This document shows positions 35,401 to 44,870 of a stretch of DNA of 64,000 nt, piece by piece. The position numbers and the translations under genes were made by a program. The stretch's first letter is position 1. Each line of letters opens with the position of its first letter. Below the pieces are notes generated by a model. The model was given only the letters and a program-made list of their open reading frames with translations. It ran no database searches and was not told the origin of the DNA. Source of the stretch: Epinephelus fuscoguttatus (lineage: Eukaryota > Chordata > Actinopteri > Perciformes > Serranidae); the NCBI RefSeq assembly GCF_011397635.1, contig NC_064775.1:15761452-15825451 (forward strand), given 5' to 3'.

Positions 35401-36336
35401 CGATTTATTGGAAATATGTGTCAAAATCACAGTGGAAAACATTCAGATGACGCAACAACATCAGGATGAAACAAATATTTGAGTTTAGTATGCGGAAACA
35501 GCTTCATGATACATTAATTGCACCTGGCATCCCTGCTTTTCATTTTAATTTTTAAACTCTGCAACACAATTTTACATTTGTGTGTATCAGTCAATAATGC
35601 ACAAATTTGTGCTCATCAGTTTGCTAATCCTATCAGCTAAGCTAACATCCACCCTTGTGAATGCAGAAAGCTAATATACCATAATGTTTTATAGCCTGGT
35701 TGTTATTTACCCACTGATACTAATCGGATTTCTCAATAATCATTAGAGCGAATACGTATTTTCCAAAGGTAATATTCAGAAATGCGATATTTTTTTCTAG
35801 CCCTGCTACAGCAGCAGGATCGGGGGCGGTTATTTGTTTTGTAGTATTGTTCACACCGCCATCCAGGGGAATTTCACCCTAAGGAAATTTCCAGAGAACC
35901 TAACCACTCAGAAAGGTCACACAGATTTCCATAACTGTAAATAGTAATTTTATTCAACAAGATTTATTTTAAAGGTCCAGTATGGCCAACATGAAAATGC
36001 AAAAACTTAAATGACCCTATCTGGAGCCAGTGTTTGATTTGTCCGTTCCGGGATACTGTAGAAACAACATGGCGGACATGGCAGGGATTGCATAGGAATG
36101 CACATGATCTACTGTTGGACTCTCTGTCTTAATGTTTCCAGTCTGATGATGAGTGGGGATGTGAGTTTAGGGTTAATATTCTTCACTGTAAAACCACTTC
36201 CAGCCTTTGTTTTCATATACGTTTAAGTGACGTGTGGTTTAATTCTGCTTCCTGTTCGTCAGTTGACAGTGTGTCTGCTCCCAAATGCACAACAGATACT
36301 GTACCCAAGAAGAGACGCTACTTCAATCGATATTGA
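12634..36336 (+). CDS. CD200 (OX-2)-like membrane glycoprotein with two V domains and one C domain, 404 aa
   Basis: Exons by hand: 12634-12703 (exon may begin at 12596), 13491-13814, 14163-14492, 16895-17179, 19316-19417, 33506-33535, 36263-36336. All joins are phase 1 with GT-AG borders and the total is 1215 nt. Residues 1-23 are the signal peptide. The first V domain (about 24-131) carries LLGCNI, VRWLNR and DEGCYLCIFDVYPTG. The second V domain (132-241) carries TLSCWYS, VLWRK and DEACYTCEFHTYPDG. Residues 242-336 are a C-type domain (TEANCTAQSRPAAEI, VKCIVHH). The membrane segment lies near 340-362 (VILLSVCGVAAVLLLCLCVC). The tail adds a 10-residue microexon (VSTNLTKTGK) and APKCTTDTVPKKRRYFNRY. 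Known CD200 has one V and one C domain, so the second V is unusual. The first five exons are firm; the last two rest on splice sites and phase. The gene converges on BTLA-like unit A. Confidence 0.75.
12804..13196. mobile_element. MITE, about 0.39 kb
   Basis: The left end CTTAAAGGTCCACTGTGTAG and the right end (ACACGCTGTTCCTTTAAG, inverted) form imperfect terminal inverted repeats. The interior is non-coding and includes an AT-rich tract. The GGTCCACTGTGTAGGATTTAG start is a form seen very often in fish genomes. It lies in the intron after the signal exon. Confidence 0.65.
14964..15560. mobile_element. Palindromic non-autonomous DNA element
   Basis: It begins AAAGGAATACTTCACCCC, a start shared by an abundant fish DNA element. 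Inside, the stretch 15277-15345 (TCCATGCTCTCTTCAAAGCC...) recurs inverted at 15494-15547. No coding capacity was found. It lies in the intron between the second V exon and the C-type exon. Confidence 0.5.
15561..16894. other. Intron before the C-domain exon, nothing recognised
   Basis: Ordinary intron sequence with short GT-rich stretches near 16155-16175 and 16400. No alternative Ig-type exon was seen in this stretch. Confidence 0.35.
17480..18620 (+). repeat. Degenerate tandem repeat, unit about 130 bp, at least seven units, copy 1
   Basis: The phrase TCAAATTTGGCA recurs near 17556, 17695, 17823, 17961, 18211 and 18358, with a variant near 18095. Each is followed by a CACTTGGACTCAA and a GGTGGTCAAAGGTCA phrase. 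Unit spacing varies between about 116 and 147 bp. It ends in a unique-looking segment (CATAACTCAATAATTCGTAC, then AAAGGTCAACTTCACGGTGA near 18450-18570). That ending is also found at the end of the second copy at 31.7-32.4 kb. Confidence 0.8.
20521..20660 (-). mobile_element. L2-like LINE 3'-end fragment
   Basis: AAGTCAAGTTAATTTATATAGCATATTA matches in phrase and orientation the end of the larger L2-like LINE at 41383 (TCAAGTTTATTTATATAGCAC). It is followed by A-rich degraded sequence. Only the terminal part is present. Confidence 0.45.
20661..22790. other. Intron of the three-Ig CD200-like gene, nothing recognised
   Basis: No exon or clear element. Open frames here (for example 20975-21250 and 21756-22073) lack domain motifs and are bounded by no convincing splice pair, so they are not called. 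Confidence 0.3.
22791..22905. mobile_element. Fragment of the inverted-repeat element found at 27.7-28.8 kb
   Basis: GAAACTTTGGTATTTTTCAACC and the following CCCTGTTTTTCCATATTTTTGTG repeat the terminal 85 bp of the element at 27721-28771. Only one arm is present here. Confidence 0.5.
22975..23812. mobile_element. Possible decayed DNA element with GACTAAAA-rich end
   Basis: A start GTTAATGTCGAAAACTAAAATG near 22964 and an end CACTGTCAAAATTAACATTGG near 23790 look like diverged inverted termini. The 23640-23780 stretch is a run of GACTAAAA-like phrases. The interior shows no protein. The assignment is tentative. Confidence 0.3.
25515..26398. mobile_element. Inverted-repeat element (about 0.88 kb) with another repeat inserted
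   Basis: CCTGTTCACACCTGGTATGAAC at the left recurs inverted at the right (GTTAATACCAGGTGTAAACAGG). The inner part from about 25975 to 26340 is GC-richer. It resembles an interspersed fish repeat of unassigned family (GCGTTCCCAGGCCAG, GGCCCACCACCCGCAGG), so it is probably a nested insertion. Confidence 0.5.
27413..27454 (+). repeat. (TG)n microsatellite
   Basis: About 20 uninterrupted TG units. Confidence 0.95.
27721..28771. mobile_element. Inverted-repeat DNA element (about 1.05 kb) with a SINE inserted
   Basis: The first 85 bp (TAAAAGGTAACTTTGGTATTTTTC...) recur inverted at 28685-28771 (...GAAAAATACCCTTTA). Between them lie a SINE (about 27825-28100) and an A/T-rich core without coding capacity. 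A single arm of the same element is at 22791-22905. Confidence 0.65.
27825..28100 (-). mobile_element. tRNA-derived SINE, minus orientation
   Basis: Read on the - strand from about 28098, the head has an A-box-like TATCTCAGCCAATAGGGAC and a B-box-like GTTCAAGTCC about 45 bp further. A conserved body follows with GCCTTGCTGAAGGGCA (as read on +). The tail is an ACACAC-rich stretch. It lies inside the inverted-repeat element. Confidence 0.6.
29408..29448 (+). repeat. (TG)n microsatellite
   Basis: About 20 TG units. Confidence 0.95.
29756..30625. mobile_element. Foldback element with long inverted repeats enclosing a LINE fragment
   Basis: Arms of about 190-200 bp face each other: 29756-29970 and 30447-30625. 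Shared phrases are GGACATGCTCCTGGATCAAC and, further in, GTAACATTAAACAAA against its complement. A second, inner inverted pair (GGGTTAGCGAATTAGCTTG near 30304 and GCAAGCTAATTTGCTAACCC near 30408) lies inside. The interior also contains a reverse transcriptase scrap on the - strand. Confidence 0.65.
29973..30275 (-). pseudogene. Reverse transcriptase C-terminal fragment (LINE)
   Basis: The - strand frame reads FPTYVGVKLDRTLSFKQHLVSVKAK, which matches the conserved YLGVxLDRxLxFxxHL block after the catalytic part of LINE reverse transcriptases. About 100 codons are open, but only the first third is family-like. It sits between the arms of the foldback element. Confidence 0.6.
31425..31595 (+). 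mobile_element. L2-like LINE 3' end with (AATTG)n tail
   Basis: The run GGGAGTTTTTCCTCATCTGC, GAGGACAGAGGGATGTCAT, AAAGCCCTCTGAGAC and TGTGATTTGTGATATTGGG matches a 3' terminal segment seen very often in fish L2-type LINEs. It ends in about nine AATTG repeats (31550-31595). Confidence 0.7.
31735..32240 (+). repeat. Degenerate tandem repeat, unit about 130 bp, copy 2
   Basis: Same family as 17480-18620. AATTTGGCACAAA with CCACT(C/T)GGACAC and TGGTGGTCA phrases occur about three times. The same terminal segment follows (AAAACTCAAGAATTCATACAC, then AAAGGTCAACTTCACTGTGA). A T-run at 31726-31742 marks its left side. Confidence 0.75.
32440..33505. other. Intron of the three-Ig CD200-like gene, nothing recognised
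   Basis: AT-rich sequence without a recognised element. It ends in a good pyrimidine tract and acceptor (TTTTTTCCTCTCTCAG) that opens the 30-nt microexon at 33506. Confidence 0.3.
34648..35059. mobile_element. MITE with GGTAACACTT termini, about 0.41 kb
   Basis: The left end GGTAACACTTCACTTGAAGG and the inverted right end (ACCAAGTAAAGTGTTACC) match over about 45 bp including ATCTACAT(C/A)AG. The interior is built of TGACATT / AATGTCA phrases that pair with each other, giving nested palindromes. It lies in the last intron of the CD200-like gene. Confidence 0.7.
35973..36125 (+). mobile_element. MITE fragment
   Basis: AAAGGTCCAGTATGGCCAAC, then GTTTGATTTGTCCGTTCC and GTAGAAACAACATGGCGGAC, resemble a fish interspersed repeat related in its first bases to the MITE at 12804. 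No opposite end was found. Confidence 0.4.
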
Positions 36337-36719
36337 AAGAGAGCACAAAGAACAGAGGTGCAAACACACACACACGTGATTTACCTGTAAATGTGTTACA
36401 CTCTGCACACACACTGGTAGATTAGGAAATTTCATTTCTGCTTTTAAACAGCTTTTTTCACAGGAAGTCAAAAGAACAAAACAGAGCCAGCAGTAATATT
36501 CAATGTTATTCACATCAGTAAACAATATAAAAAAGATGTGATTATTTTAAGGCCATAAAAAGCCAATCAATTATTCCCAAAGCATATTACATAAAAATGC
36601 ATAAAGCCAAAGCTGAGCGTTGATAAACACAAACCAGGTACAAGTTACAGGTAAGAAAATCTTGGAATGAATACAATAACATGTTTTCATATTCATCATT
36701 CTGACTCAACAGACTGATT

Positions 36720-38675
36720 TCAAGGCACAGACATCAGCCGATCGTTTTCATGGATATGAGTGGTGTCAGCATCATGGGAGTTCTGGCGGCTCAGATCTGG
36801 TGTCTCCCTGGATCTTCCTGCACAGTTGGATTGACATCAGAAGAGGTTAGTTACTGTTCTCAGGTCCTCCGCTGCCGTTTGTAAAAATTAGAAATTCTCA
36901 CCTTTACACCTCCATCTCGATGCAACATATAGAGTCAGCATTATGATGACCAACGTCACAAACCCGACAATCTGGCTCATATATATCCAGATAGGTTGAG
37001 GTTCTGGCGCCGCTGCAAAATAAAGAGGATATCAGACTCAGCATCAACACAGAGTGTAAGCCATATAATGCATATGAAACAACGACATCACTGTGAGAGA
37101 GTGAATTAAACATCAGTACAGACCAGTTTAGGTTTAATCTGCTGTGCAGAGAGGATCTCTCACCTTTGACTAAGACACTGATGTTACAGCTCACACTGCC
37201 TCCACCTTGACACTGATACACACCATAGTCGTTTCTGCGTATCATTTTAAAGATCAAATACGATATCCTTTCTTGGTTTACAAATGCCCAATCTGTACTA
37301 ATGTGACTGCCACTGCTGACATTGACAGTGACACGTTTAGTTCCCACATATTTATACCAGGTGACATTTTTGTTGACTGAATTGCTGCAGAAAGCAACTA
37401 TGCAGTGAATCCTGAAGTCTTGTCCAGAGACAGGTTTATAAACGGTGCTGTCTGCCACTTTAATTTTGACTTTACAGTTTGGATCATCACCTGTGAAAGG
37501 AAAAAAATGGTGACAAATTAGAGATGACCGACAGTGTGATACCAGCTGATGATCACAACAAAATATGAAAGCAGAGAAAAGTTAGCTACCCTTTTAAAAA
37601 TCAGTCTGTAGGCAGGACTCAGAGAAGAATTAGATCAGAGAAATAGTTATATGTTTTTTTTTTCCATGCTGCAGCTGCAGCCATCAAACTGAAAATTCAG
37701 GTCAGCAAGTTGTGTGGTTAAAACACTTTTTTCTTTTTTTTTTTTTTGCATTTGGTTCTGTGCTACCAGAAATCTTCCAAACTAAATATGTTTAAGTTTG
37801 CATTACAGACTGTTAGAGTTTGGGTGTTGCAGATCAGGTTTGACAAAGTAGAAACAAATATATCTTCACATCAATCGGCCCGCCTGTAGAAAGATTTTAA
37901 TGCTGGCTCGAAATGTTACACAGCATAAAAATTCTTCTAAAGGGAACTACATCTTTGTGTGCAGATCTTTTTAACTATTTAAACTTTTCTTACTGTTATT
38001 TTTTTTTGCTTTAAAAAGACAAACTTTTTAAAACGTCCCCTAATCTTTTTTTTATTATTATTTTTGCATTTTTAAACTTTTTTTTTAAATTACCTTTTTT
38101 AAACTTTTTTTTTTAACTTTTTTACTTTTTAAAAACTTTTTAAGTGTGAAAAAACTTTTGTTCATTTTTTAAAAAACTTGTTAACTTGTATTTTTCAAAA
38201 CTTTTTTAAACTTCAGAAAGAAATATTTTACATTTTTCATTGTTTTTTTTATTTTACATTTTTTGCATTGTTTAAAATGTATTTACTTAATTAAATATTG
38301 CATTTTTTTGCTTTTTCCTTTATGTGAAGTAAATTGAAAGCAACAACATTCACATTCAATCTAGTTCATTTAATACTGCGTCGTTGAGGCTTTTGGTGTG
38401 TCTGTTCACCTGCTCTGGATTTTATGTGTAAGCTGTACTAAGTATATTTGAAACCTTTTCAGTCTTTACAACATTGAATATGAGAAACATAATGTATGAT
38501 ATCTGTGAATACGTTACTTACTGAAGGAGAAACAGAGGCCGTAACACAGACCTGCTCAGATTGAGAGTGAGATACGCAGATAGAAAAACATAAACTTACC
38601 ATCAGCATCCAAAATGAGGTAGAGCACTGCAAAGATGGACACTTGAAAGATGTTCAGACAGTAGTTTGGTCTCAT
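36720..38675 (-). CDS. BTLA-like immune receptor, unit A, intact, 203 aa
   Basis: Exons on the - strand: 38675-38600 (signal), 37490-37164 (Ig), 37012-36902 (membrane), 36817-36720 (tail). All joins are phase 1 with GT-AG borders; the sum is 612 nt. The signal MRPNYCLNIFQVSIFAVLYL covers about 1-25. The Ig domain (26-134) opens with PNCKVKIKV and has FRIHCIVAFCSNS, VTWYK and RNDYGVYQCQ. The four cysteines and the spacing match human BTLA (CDVQL, ELECPVKYC, YRC). The membrane part is IVGFVTLVIIMLTLYVASRW. The 32-residue tail holds SRQNS and HIHENDR, which align with TRQNS and GIYDND of human BTLA, with His replacing the Tyr. No ITIM or ITSM is present. BTLA binds HVEM in mammals; the ligand here is unknown. 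A different fish Ig receptor family is the main alternative. Confidence 0.8.
38000..38330 (+). repeat. T-rich AACTTTTTT-like low-complexity array in intron 1 of unit A
   Basis: Irregular repeats of AACTTTTTT and ATTTTTT fill this part of the first intron. Equivalent arrays are at 40130-40290, 43230-43490, 46530-46940 and 50945-51080 in the other units of the A-D group. Units E and F lack it. Confidence 0.7.
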
Positions 38676-38773
38676 GGTGGAAACACTTCAAGAACCAGCT
38701 ATCCACTTCTGTCAAACATGTATCACTGTAGGTCTGCTCTAGATATCACAGTGAATGATGTGTGGTGTACTGA

Positions 38774-38781
38774 ACTTCCTG
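38774..38781 (-). promoter_or_regulatory. ETS-type motif, unit A
   Basis: CAGGAAGT on the - strand, its near end 99 bp upstream of the ATG. The same motif occurs before all six units at 99 bp (92 in unit D). ETS factors (PU.1, Ets-1) drive many TATA-less leukocyte promoters; a role here is inferred. The start codon context CCACCATGA is also the same in all units. Confidence 0.5.
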
Positions 38782-39045
38782 CTTCTAATTACGTGGTCTT
38801 TACTGTATGTGTACCCCCGTTAAACTCAGCAGATGTGTCATAGTACAGAAAAGGACATTTTAGACACACACACACACACACATACACACAGAGCTTTTTG
38901 CAACCTTTCTACATCTGAAACATTTATGTTTCCTTGGTTTTAGATTGTTTTAATGTTAAAACAGTTAAAAGTGAGTCTCAACAGTGATGCTGTCATTTCA
39001 TGTTGACTGAAATCAAACCATTATAGATACACATTATGTTATCTG

Positions 39046-39048
<3 letters not shown>

Positions 39049-39093
<45 letters not shown>
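39049..39093 (+). repeat. (CA)n microsatellite between units A and B
   Basis: About 22 CA units directly before the 3' end of unit B. Confidence 0.95.
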
Positions 39094-39097
<4 letters not shown>

Positions 39098-39273
39098 ATG
39101 TGATTATTTTAAGGCCATAAAAGCCAATCAATTATTAGCAAAGCATATTACATGAAAATACATAAAGCCAAAGCTGAGCATTGATAAACTCAAATCAGGT
39201 ACAACTTACAAAATCTTGGAGTGAATACAATGACATGTTTTTATATTAATTATATTGACTCAGCAGACATCGG

Positions 39274-41077
39274 CTAATCATTTTCATAGATATGAGTGGT
39301 ATGCCAGGCATCATGGGGGGGCTGGTAGCTCAGATCGGCTGCATCCCTGGATCTTCCTGCACAATAACAACATCAGAAGAGGTTAGTTACTGTTCTCAGA
39401 ATCATTAGACTGAATGTGTACAGTATTATATATTTGTTCTTATTGTTTTGTGGCATTTATCGTGTTTTTTACTGTTTTATTTTTCAGATGAGACCTTCAG
39501 CAGTCTGCAGAGGTTCTCTGCTGCTGAACTACCAAAATATGCAAAAATCAGAAATTCTCACCTCCACACCTACATCTTGATGCAGCACATAGAGTCACCG
39601 ATATCATGAAAATCATCTTGAGCACAACATAACAGATCATACATGACCCGAAAACTGTGATTCTTGGCGTTGCTGCAAAATAAAGAGGATATCAGACTCA
39701 GCATCAGCACAGAATGTAAGCCATATAGTGCATATGAAAATCAGTCTGTAGGAGGGACTCAGAGAATAATTAGATCAGAGAAATAGTTACATGTTTTTTT
39801 TTCATGCTGCAGCTGCAGCCATCAAACTGAAAATTCAGGTCAGCAAGTTGTGTGGTTAAAACACTTTTTTTTGTTTTTGCTGTTGGTTCTGTGCTACCTG
39901 AAATCTTCCAAATTAAATATGTTTAAGTTTGCATTACAGACTGTTAGAGTTTGGGTGTTGCAGCCATGTCTGAGATCAGGTTTGACAAAGTAGAAACAAA
40001 TACATCTGTACACCAAGTAGATCCTGTTATGTTAGCTCAGAATGCTACACAGCATTGAAATCTGTCTTTGATCCAGCACCCACTCCATTAAACACTGGGT
40101 TGAAAATTTTAACCTTACTTAAATTCTTTTTGCTTTTTTTTTTTTTTTTTTACATTTTTCATACAGCTTTTTAAACTTTCTTACAGTTTCTAAATATCTT
40201 TCATTTTTCCTTTTTTTTTTAACTTGTTGAATTCTTTAAAATGTTGTATTATTAAGGTTTTTTTTATATTACCTTTTTTTTTTCTCCATTTATTAGCTCA
40301 GAGTCTGTCAGTGTCAAAGAAAGAAATCAGATTTGGGAGGAAGTGCTGACCCAAGAGGCTAAATTTAATTTAAAACAACTGCTTCAATGTATTTTATGGT
40401 GAATCTACATGTTCACACTGCTATTCTGCCATGCAGTATGTGGCCTGATTTTTTTTTAAACTTGTAATCACCATTATCCAAAAAAAAAAAAAAAAGCTTT
40501 GTGTAAGGGTTAGGCTAATATTTTCCAACAATCATCAACACATAGTCTATTAAATCCTCTTGAGGTGCAAACAAGAACTAAAATTACTGCATTAAAGCAT
40601 CTAAGACCCAATTTTTTTTAACATATTGTCAGTTTAACATCCAGTCAGTGGTTTACTTTACAAAGTAAGGTTGTACATTTATGACATGGTGGCTTATGTC
40701 CTTCACTTTTTCCTTCATAGGAATTTAATGAACTGACCCAACATTCACATTTAATTTCCTTGTTGAGTTTTAATACTGCGTCGTTGAGTCTTTGGGTGTA
40801 TCTGTTCACCTGTTCTGGATTTGTGAGGTATAACATTTATTTGAAACCTTCTCAGTCTTTATAATATTTCACATTTCAAAACATGATTTACCTGATTCCT
40901 GTTTGTGAATATGTTACTCAGCAAAAGAGAATCAAAGGCCAGAACAAAGCCCTGCTCAGATGGAGAGTGAGATACGCAGATAGAAAAAAACCCCAACTTA
41001 CTGTCAGCATCCACAGTGGAGTAGAGCGCCGCTAAGATGGACACTTGAAAGATGTTCAGACGGTAGTTTGGTCTCAT
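39274..41077 (-). pseudogene. BTLA-like unit B, Ig exon deleted; signal-membrane-tail frame still open
   Basis: The signal exon 41077-41002 (MRPNYRLNIFQVSILAALYS), membrane exon 39672-39562 and tail exon 39356-39274 are intact. All are phase 1, so direct splicing gives 89 codons without a stop. The Ig exon and its flanks are missing: sequence jumps from GCATATGAAA (about 39738) to ATCAGTCTGTAGGAGG, the two sides of that exon in unit A. The membrane part is CYVVLKMIFMISVTLCAASR. The tail holds LSYQPPHDA and ends HIYEND before TAG, keeping the Tyr-x-Asn motif seen in human BTLA (IYDND) that unit A has lost. The unit is either a pseudogene or an Ig-less small membrane protein; a receptor without its ligand-binding domain is most likely non-functional. 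Confidence 0.7.
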
Positions 41078-41175
41078 GGTGGAAACACTTCAAGAACCAG
41101 CTATCCACTTCTGTTAAACATCTATCGCTGTAGGTCTGCTCTAGATATCACAGTGAATGATGTGTGGTGTACTTA

Positions 41176-41183
41176 ACTTCCTG
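41176..41183 (-). promoter_or_regulatory. ETS-type motif, unit B
   Basis: CAGGAAGT on the - strand, its near end 99 bp upstream of the unit B ATG, as in the other units. Confidence 0.45.
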
Positions 41184-41267
41184 CTTTTGTTTGCCATGGT
41201 CTTCAGTGTATGTGTACCCCCATTAAACTCAACATATGTGTCATAGTACAGAAGACGACATTTTAGG

Positions 41268-41270
<3 letters not shown>

Positions 41271-41311
<41 letters not shown>
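41271..41311 (+). repeat. (CA)n microsatellite at the unit B boundary
   Basis: About 20 CA units between unit B and the LINE. Confidence 0.95.
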
Positions 41312-41314
<3 letters not shown>

Positions 41315-41372
41315 TTTTTCAACCTTGCTTCATCTGAAATTCGGGGGATTTTCGAGTAAACATCTTTCCTTG

Positions 41373-43215
41373 GTTCAAATCAAATCAAGTTTATTTATAT
41401 AGCACATTAAAAAACAACCGCAGGACACCAAAGTGCCGTAGAAAATAAAATACAAGAATAACACACAAATATATACTGTAGCAATATAAAATGTACACAA
41501 ATATAAAACAGGATAAAATCGGTAAGAACAATTACATACGTAAAAAAGATTCTAAAATACTAAAATATTGAAACCACTACAGACAACCAAAGGCCATTGA
41601 AAACATGTACGTTTTAAGATTTGTCTTAAAAGTGTCAGTGAAGGGGCAGGACTTAATTGAGACTGGGAGGCTATTCCGGAGCTTTGGAGCAGCTTTCGCA
41701 AAGGCACGATCTCCATACCCACCAGCCTCGATCATGGGACAGTTAAAAGACAGTGTTTGGAGGATCTAAGAGGTCGGAAGTTGGAGTAGGGGCAGAGAAG
41801 TTCAGCAATATACCAGCCCACTTATGGCTTTAAAAACAAATAAAATCACCTTAAAATCAGTCCTGTATTTGATAGGTAGCCAGTGCAGGGACGCTAGCAC
41901 TGGTGTAATACTGTCTGTTTTTCTTGCAGCAGTGAGGAGTCTCACTGCAGTGTTCTGCACCAGCTGCAAGCAATACTAAGATGACTGGCTGGCACCCAGG
42001 TACAGAGAGTTACAATAGTCCAGCCTTGAGCGGATTACTGCAGTGTTTACGTGTTTCATGTCATTGTGAGAGATGATGGACTTGAGTTTTACAACGTTTC
42101 TAAGTTGGAAATAACAGCCTCTCAACACAGTGTTGATTTGTTTGTCAAATTTGAAAGCAGAGTCGAAAATGACACCAAGACTCCTGGCATGGGTATGAAC
42201 GTAAGATGTGAGTGGTCCTAAGTGGCTGACTATGCTGTTTGTGGAGTTGGGGGACCAAAAACAATAACTACTGTTTTGTGATCATTTAACTGAAGACATT
42301 TTTTTGCCTTCCAGGATTTCACATCCTGGAGGCAGTTCAGGATGGATGTGATGGAGCTGGAATCCCCTTTGGTTTAACGGAAGATAAATATATGTGTCAT
42401 CAGCATAACAATGAAAAGAGACTTTGTGCTGGTGGAAAATGGAGCCTAATGGAAGCATGTACAGTGCAAATAGAATGGGCCCTAAGATGGAACCTTGAGG
42501 TACACCACAAGTGACACGGGCAGCGGAGGAGAAGTGGCCACCAATCTTAACAGAGAAAAACCTGTCTGATAAATAGGAGGCAAACCACTTGAGGGCAGTG
42601 CCCTGGATGCCAACCAGTTCTTGAAGACGGTTTAAAAATATACAATGATCAACAGTGTCAAAGGCCGCACTGAGGTCTAATAGAATTAAAATGGCACATT
42701 TACCATTAACTGAAGACAGCAGTAGGTCATGTGACACTTTGAGAAGGGCAGATTCTGTGCTGTGTCAAGCCCTAAAACCTGACTGAAATGTCTCCATGAT
42801 GTCATTGTTGGCTAGATGAGACAGAAGCTGTGAGTAGACAGTTTTCTCCACTACTGTGGTCAGGAATGGGAGCTTGGAGATGGGACGAAAATTGTTTAGT
42901 ACAGAGTTGTCTAGGTTTGGCTTTTTATGAGAGACTGGATAATAGTATGTTTAAAACAGGATGGTACGGTTCCATTTGTGAGAGTACTATTTACAATAAG
43001 GGAAATTGTGGCACCTACAGTCTCCAACACATCTTTAAAGAGGAGTGTAGGAACAATGTCCAAGGGGTGGGTCGTGGATTTAGTGTGTGAGATTATGTCA
43101 TAAATGTTGGCCAGAGACACAGGCTGAAAGTCAGTAAAGATGGCAGAGCAGGTGGACACCAGAGAGGGATCACTGGCAGGTGATGAAATATTTGATTGAA
43201 TGGGATAAATCTTTG
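41373..43215 (-). mobile_element. 5'-truncated L2-like LINE
   Basis: On the - strand the reverse transcriptase is read in several frames. Near 43160-42910 come DVLETVGATISLIVNSTL and GTVPSCFKH. The catalytic part, 42737-42282, shows LLDLSAAFDTVDH, CGVPQGSILGPILFALYM and the FHCYADDTYIYLP centre. The C-terminal phrase GYGDRAFAKAAPKLRNSLP lies near 41720-41660. The 3' end reads into GTGCTATATAAATAAACTTG at 41383. The 5' half (endonuclease) is absent. It sits between unit B and the unit remnant at 43216. Confidence 0.85.
42282..42737 (-). pseudogene. L2-like reverse transcriptase, catalytic fragment
   Basis: A 151-codon open frame with the palm motifs FDTVDH, GVPQGSILGP and YADDT. Flanking parts of the domain lie in other frames, so the protein is broken. 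It belongs to the LINE at 41373-43215. Confidence 0.85.
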
Positions 43216-43995
43216 AAGGAAAAAAGTTTTTAAAACTTGCCTGTTGTTGCTTTTTTTGCTCTTTTTACTTCTTGTTTTACCTTTTTTTTAGAGTTTGAAA
43301 CTTTTTTAACTTTTGAAAATTTAAAACTTTTTTGCTTTTTTTCCCAAAACTTTTTGATTTTGAAACTTTTTTTTTCTTTTTTTTTTTTTCTTTTTTTTTT
43401 TTTACATTTATTTAACTTTTTGGAACTTTTTTAAATGTTGTCCAATAGAGTTTTTCTTTGCATTTTTAAATTACCTTTTTTTTTATTATCTCAGAGTCAG
43501 ATTCAGGAGGAAGAGCCAACCCAAGAGGCTAATCTAATTTAAAGGAGCTGCTTCAAAGTATTTTATTGTGAATCTACATGCTCAAGCTGCTGTTCTGCCA
43601 TGCAGTGTGAAGCCTGATTGTTTTTATTTTGTAATCACCATTTTCAGAAAAATGCTTTGTGTAAGAAGTATGGCTAATATTTTCCATCAACCATCAACAC
43701 ATACTCTATTAAATCCTCCTGAGGTGCAAACAAGAACTAAAATTACTGCATTAAAGCATCTGAGACCCTTTTTTTTTTTTTAACATTTTGTCAGTTTAAC
43801 AGCCAGTCATTGGTTTACTTTACAAAGTAAGGTTGTACATTTATGACATGGTTACTTATGTCCTTCACTGTTTCCTTCATGGGACTTTAATGAACTGCAC
43901 CAACATTCACACTTAATTTCCATGTTGAGTTTTAATACTGTGTTATTGAGATCTGTTCACCTGTTCTGGGTGTATAACATTTATTTGAAACCTTC
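43216..43995 (-). pseudogene. BTLA-like unit remnant: intron 1 only, signal exon lost
   Basis: The T-rich array (43230-43490) is followed by sequence matching intron 1 of units B and C (CAACCCAAGAGGCTAA, GAATCTACATG, GAGGTGCAAACAAGAAC, TTATTTGAAACCTTCTCAGTCT). Homology stops just before the place of the signal exon, where the block at 43996 begins. No Ig, membrane or tail exon remains; the LINE occupies that side. Confidence 0.6.
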
Positions 43996-44720
43996 TCAGT
44001 CTAATGAATGGTGGAGGGCCACAAGGCAACTACGCTCAGCTAGCAGTGGATCTGGTGCAGATGAGGGGGATGGGAGCACGATTGCCAGCTGTAGCGGGGT
44101 GTGTCAGTATGTCTGAGATTTGGGAAATTTTATGAGTTATTGGTTAGAAATAAGTCAGTTCAAGAATAAGAGTGATGAGATGGTGAAAAGTATGAAAGTT
44201 TTATAGCGGTCGGATGCTTTAGTTGGCAACACTCGTTGTTTGCTTCAGTGCACTCCTCAAATACCGCCACATGATAGTGATTTTGGCGTCAGATACCAGT
44301 GCAAAAAAGCACCTATCGTGATGATATGACATATCAGGTGGCATCAGCTTGTAATACCACAGAAAGGCATCAGTTTGTAATGCCACTGGCAACTACGTAA
44401 TATAAAGACTTCGAGACCGCAGGCAGGAGGGGAGGTGGATGGGTCCAAAACACCCAAACCGTCACCTGGGAGCCCACTGTTAACACTCTGTGTGAGTTTT
44501 AGGCCAAACCATGATGTTTTTTTGAATCTTGACCACATGCTTTTGTTGCATAAGGAAATAAATGTCAAAACAAGGTGTTTTACCAACATTGTATGTGTAT
44601 CTTGGAAAAGACTGTATGTATGTAATGAGCAGAAACTGTACATGGGGCAGCTTGAGTCCTCCAACCCATTCGACTAGTATGTACCGACCCACAGGAGCAT
44701 TTCCCTAAGTTAGCGCAATG
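43996..44720. repeat. Array-internal duplicated block, copy 1
   Basis: From CTAATGAATGGTGGAGGGCC to the (CA)n run, the block matches 48277-48885, with small insertions and deletions. It is non-coding in every frame seen. It precedes (on +) the 3' end of unit C, as its partner precedes the next 3' end, so it marks a duplication unit. Confidence 0.65.
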
Positions 44721-44765
44721 ACCTACCTGGATGACAGAATAGCTTGTAAATGACTATTAATTTTA

Positions 44766-44771
44766 GGCACG

Positions 44772-44827
<56 letters not shown>

Positions 44828-44829
44828 AA

Positions 44830-44868
<39 letters not shown>

Positions 44869-44870
44869 CT
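44766..44870 (+). repeat. (CA)n microsatellite, compound
   Basis: Two long CA runs separated by AAACAAACAAA, about 100 bp, just before unit C. Confidence 0.95.
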
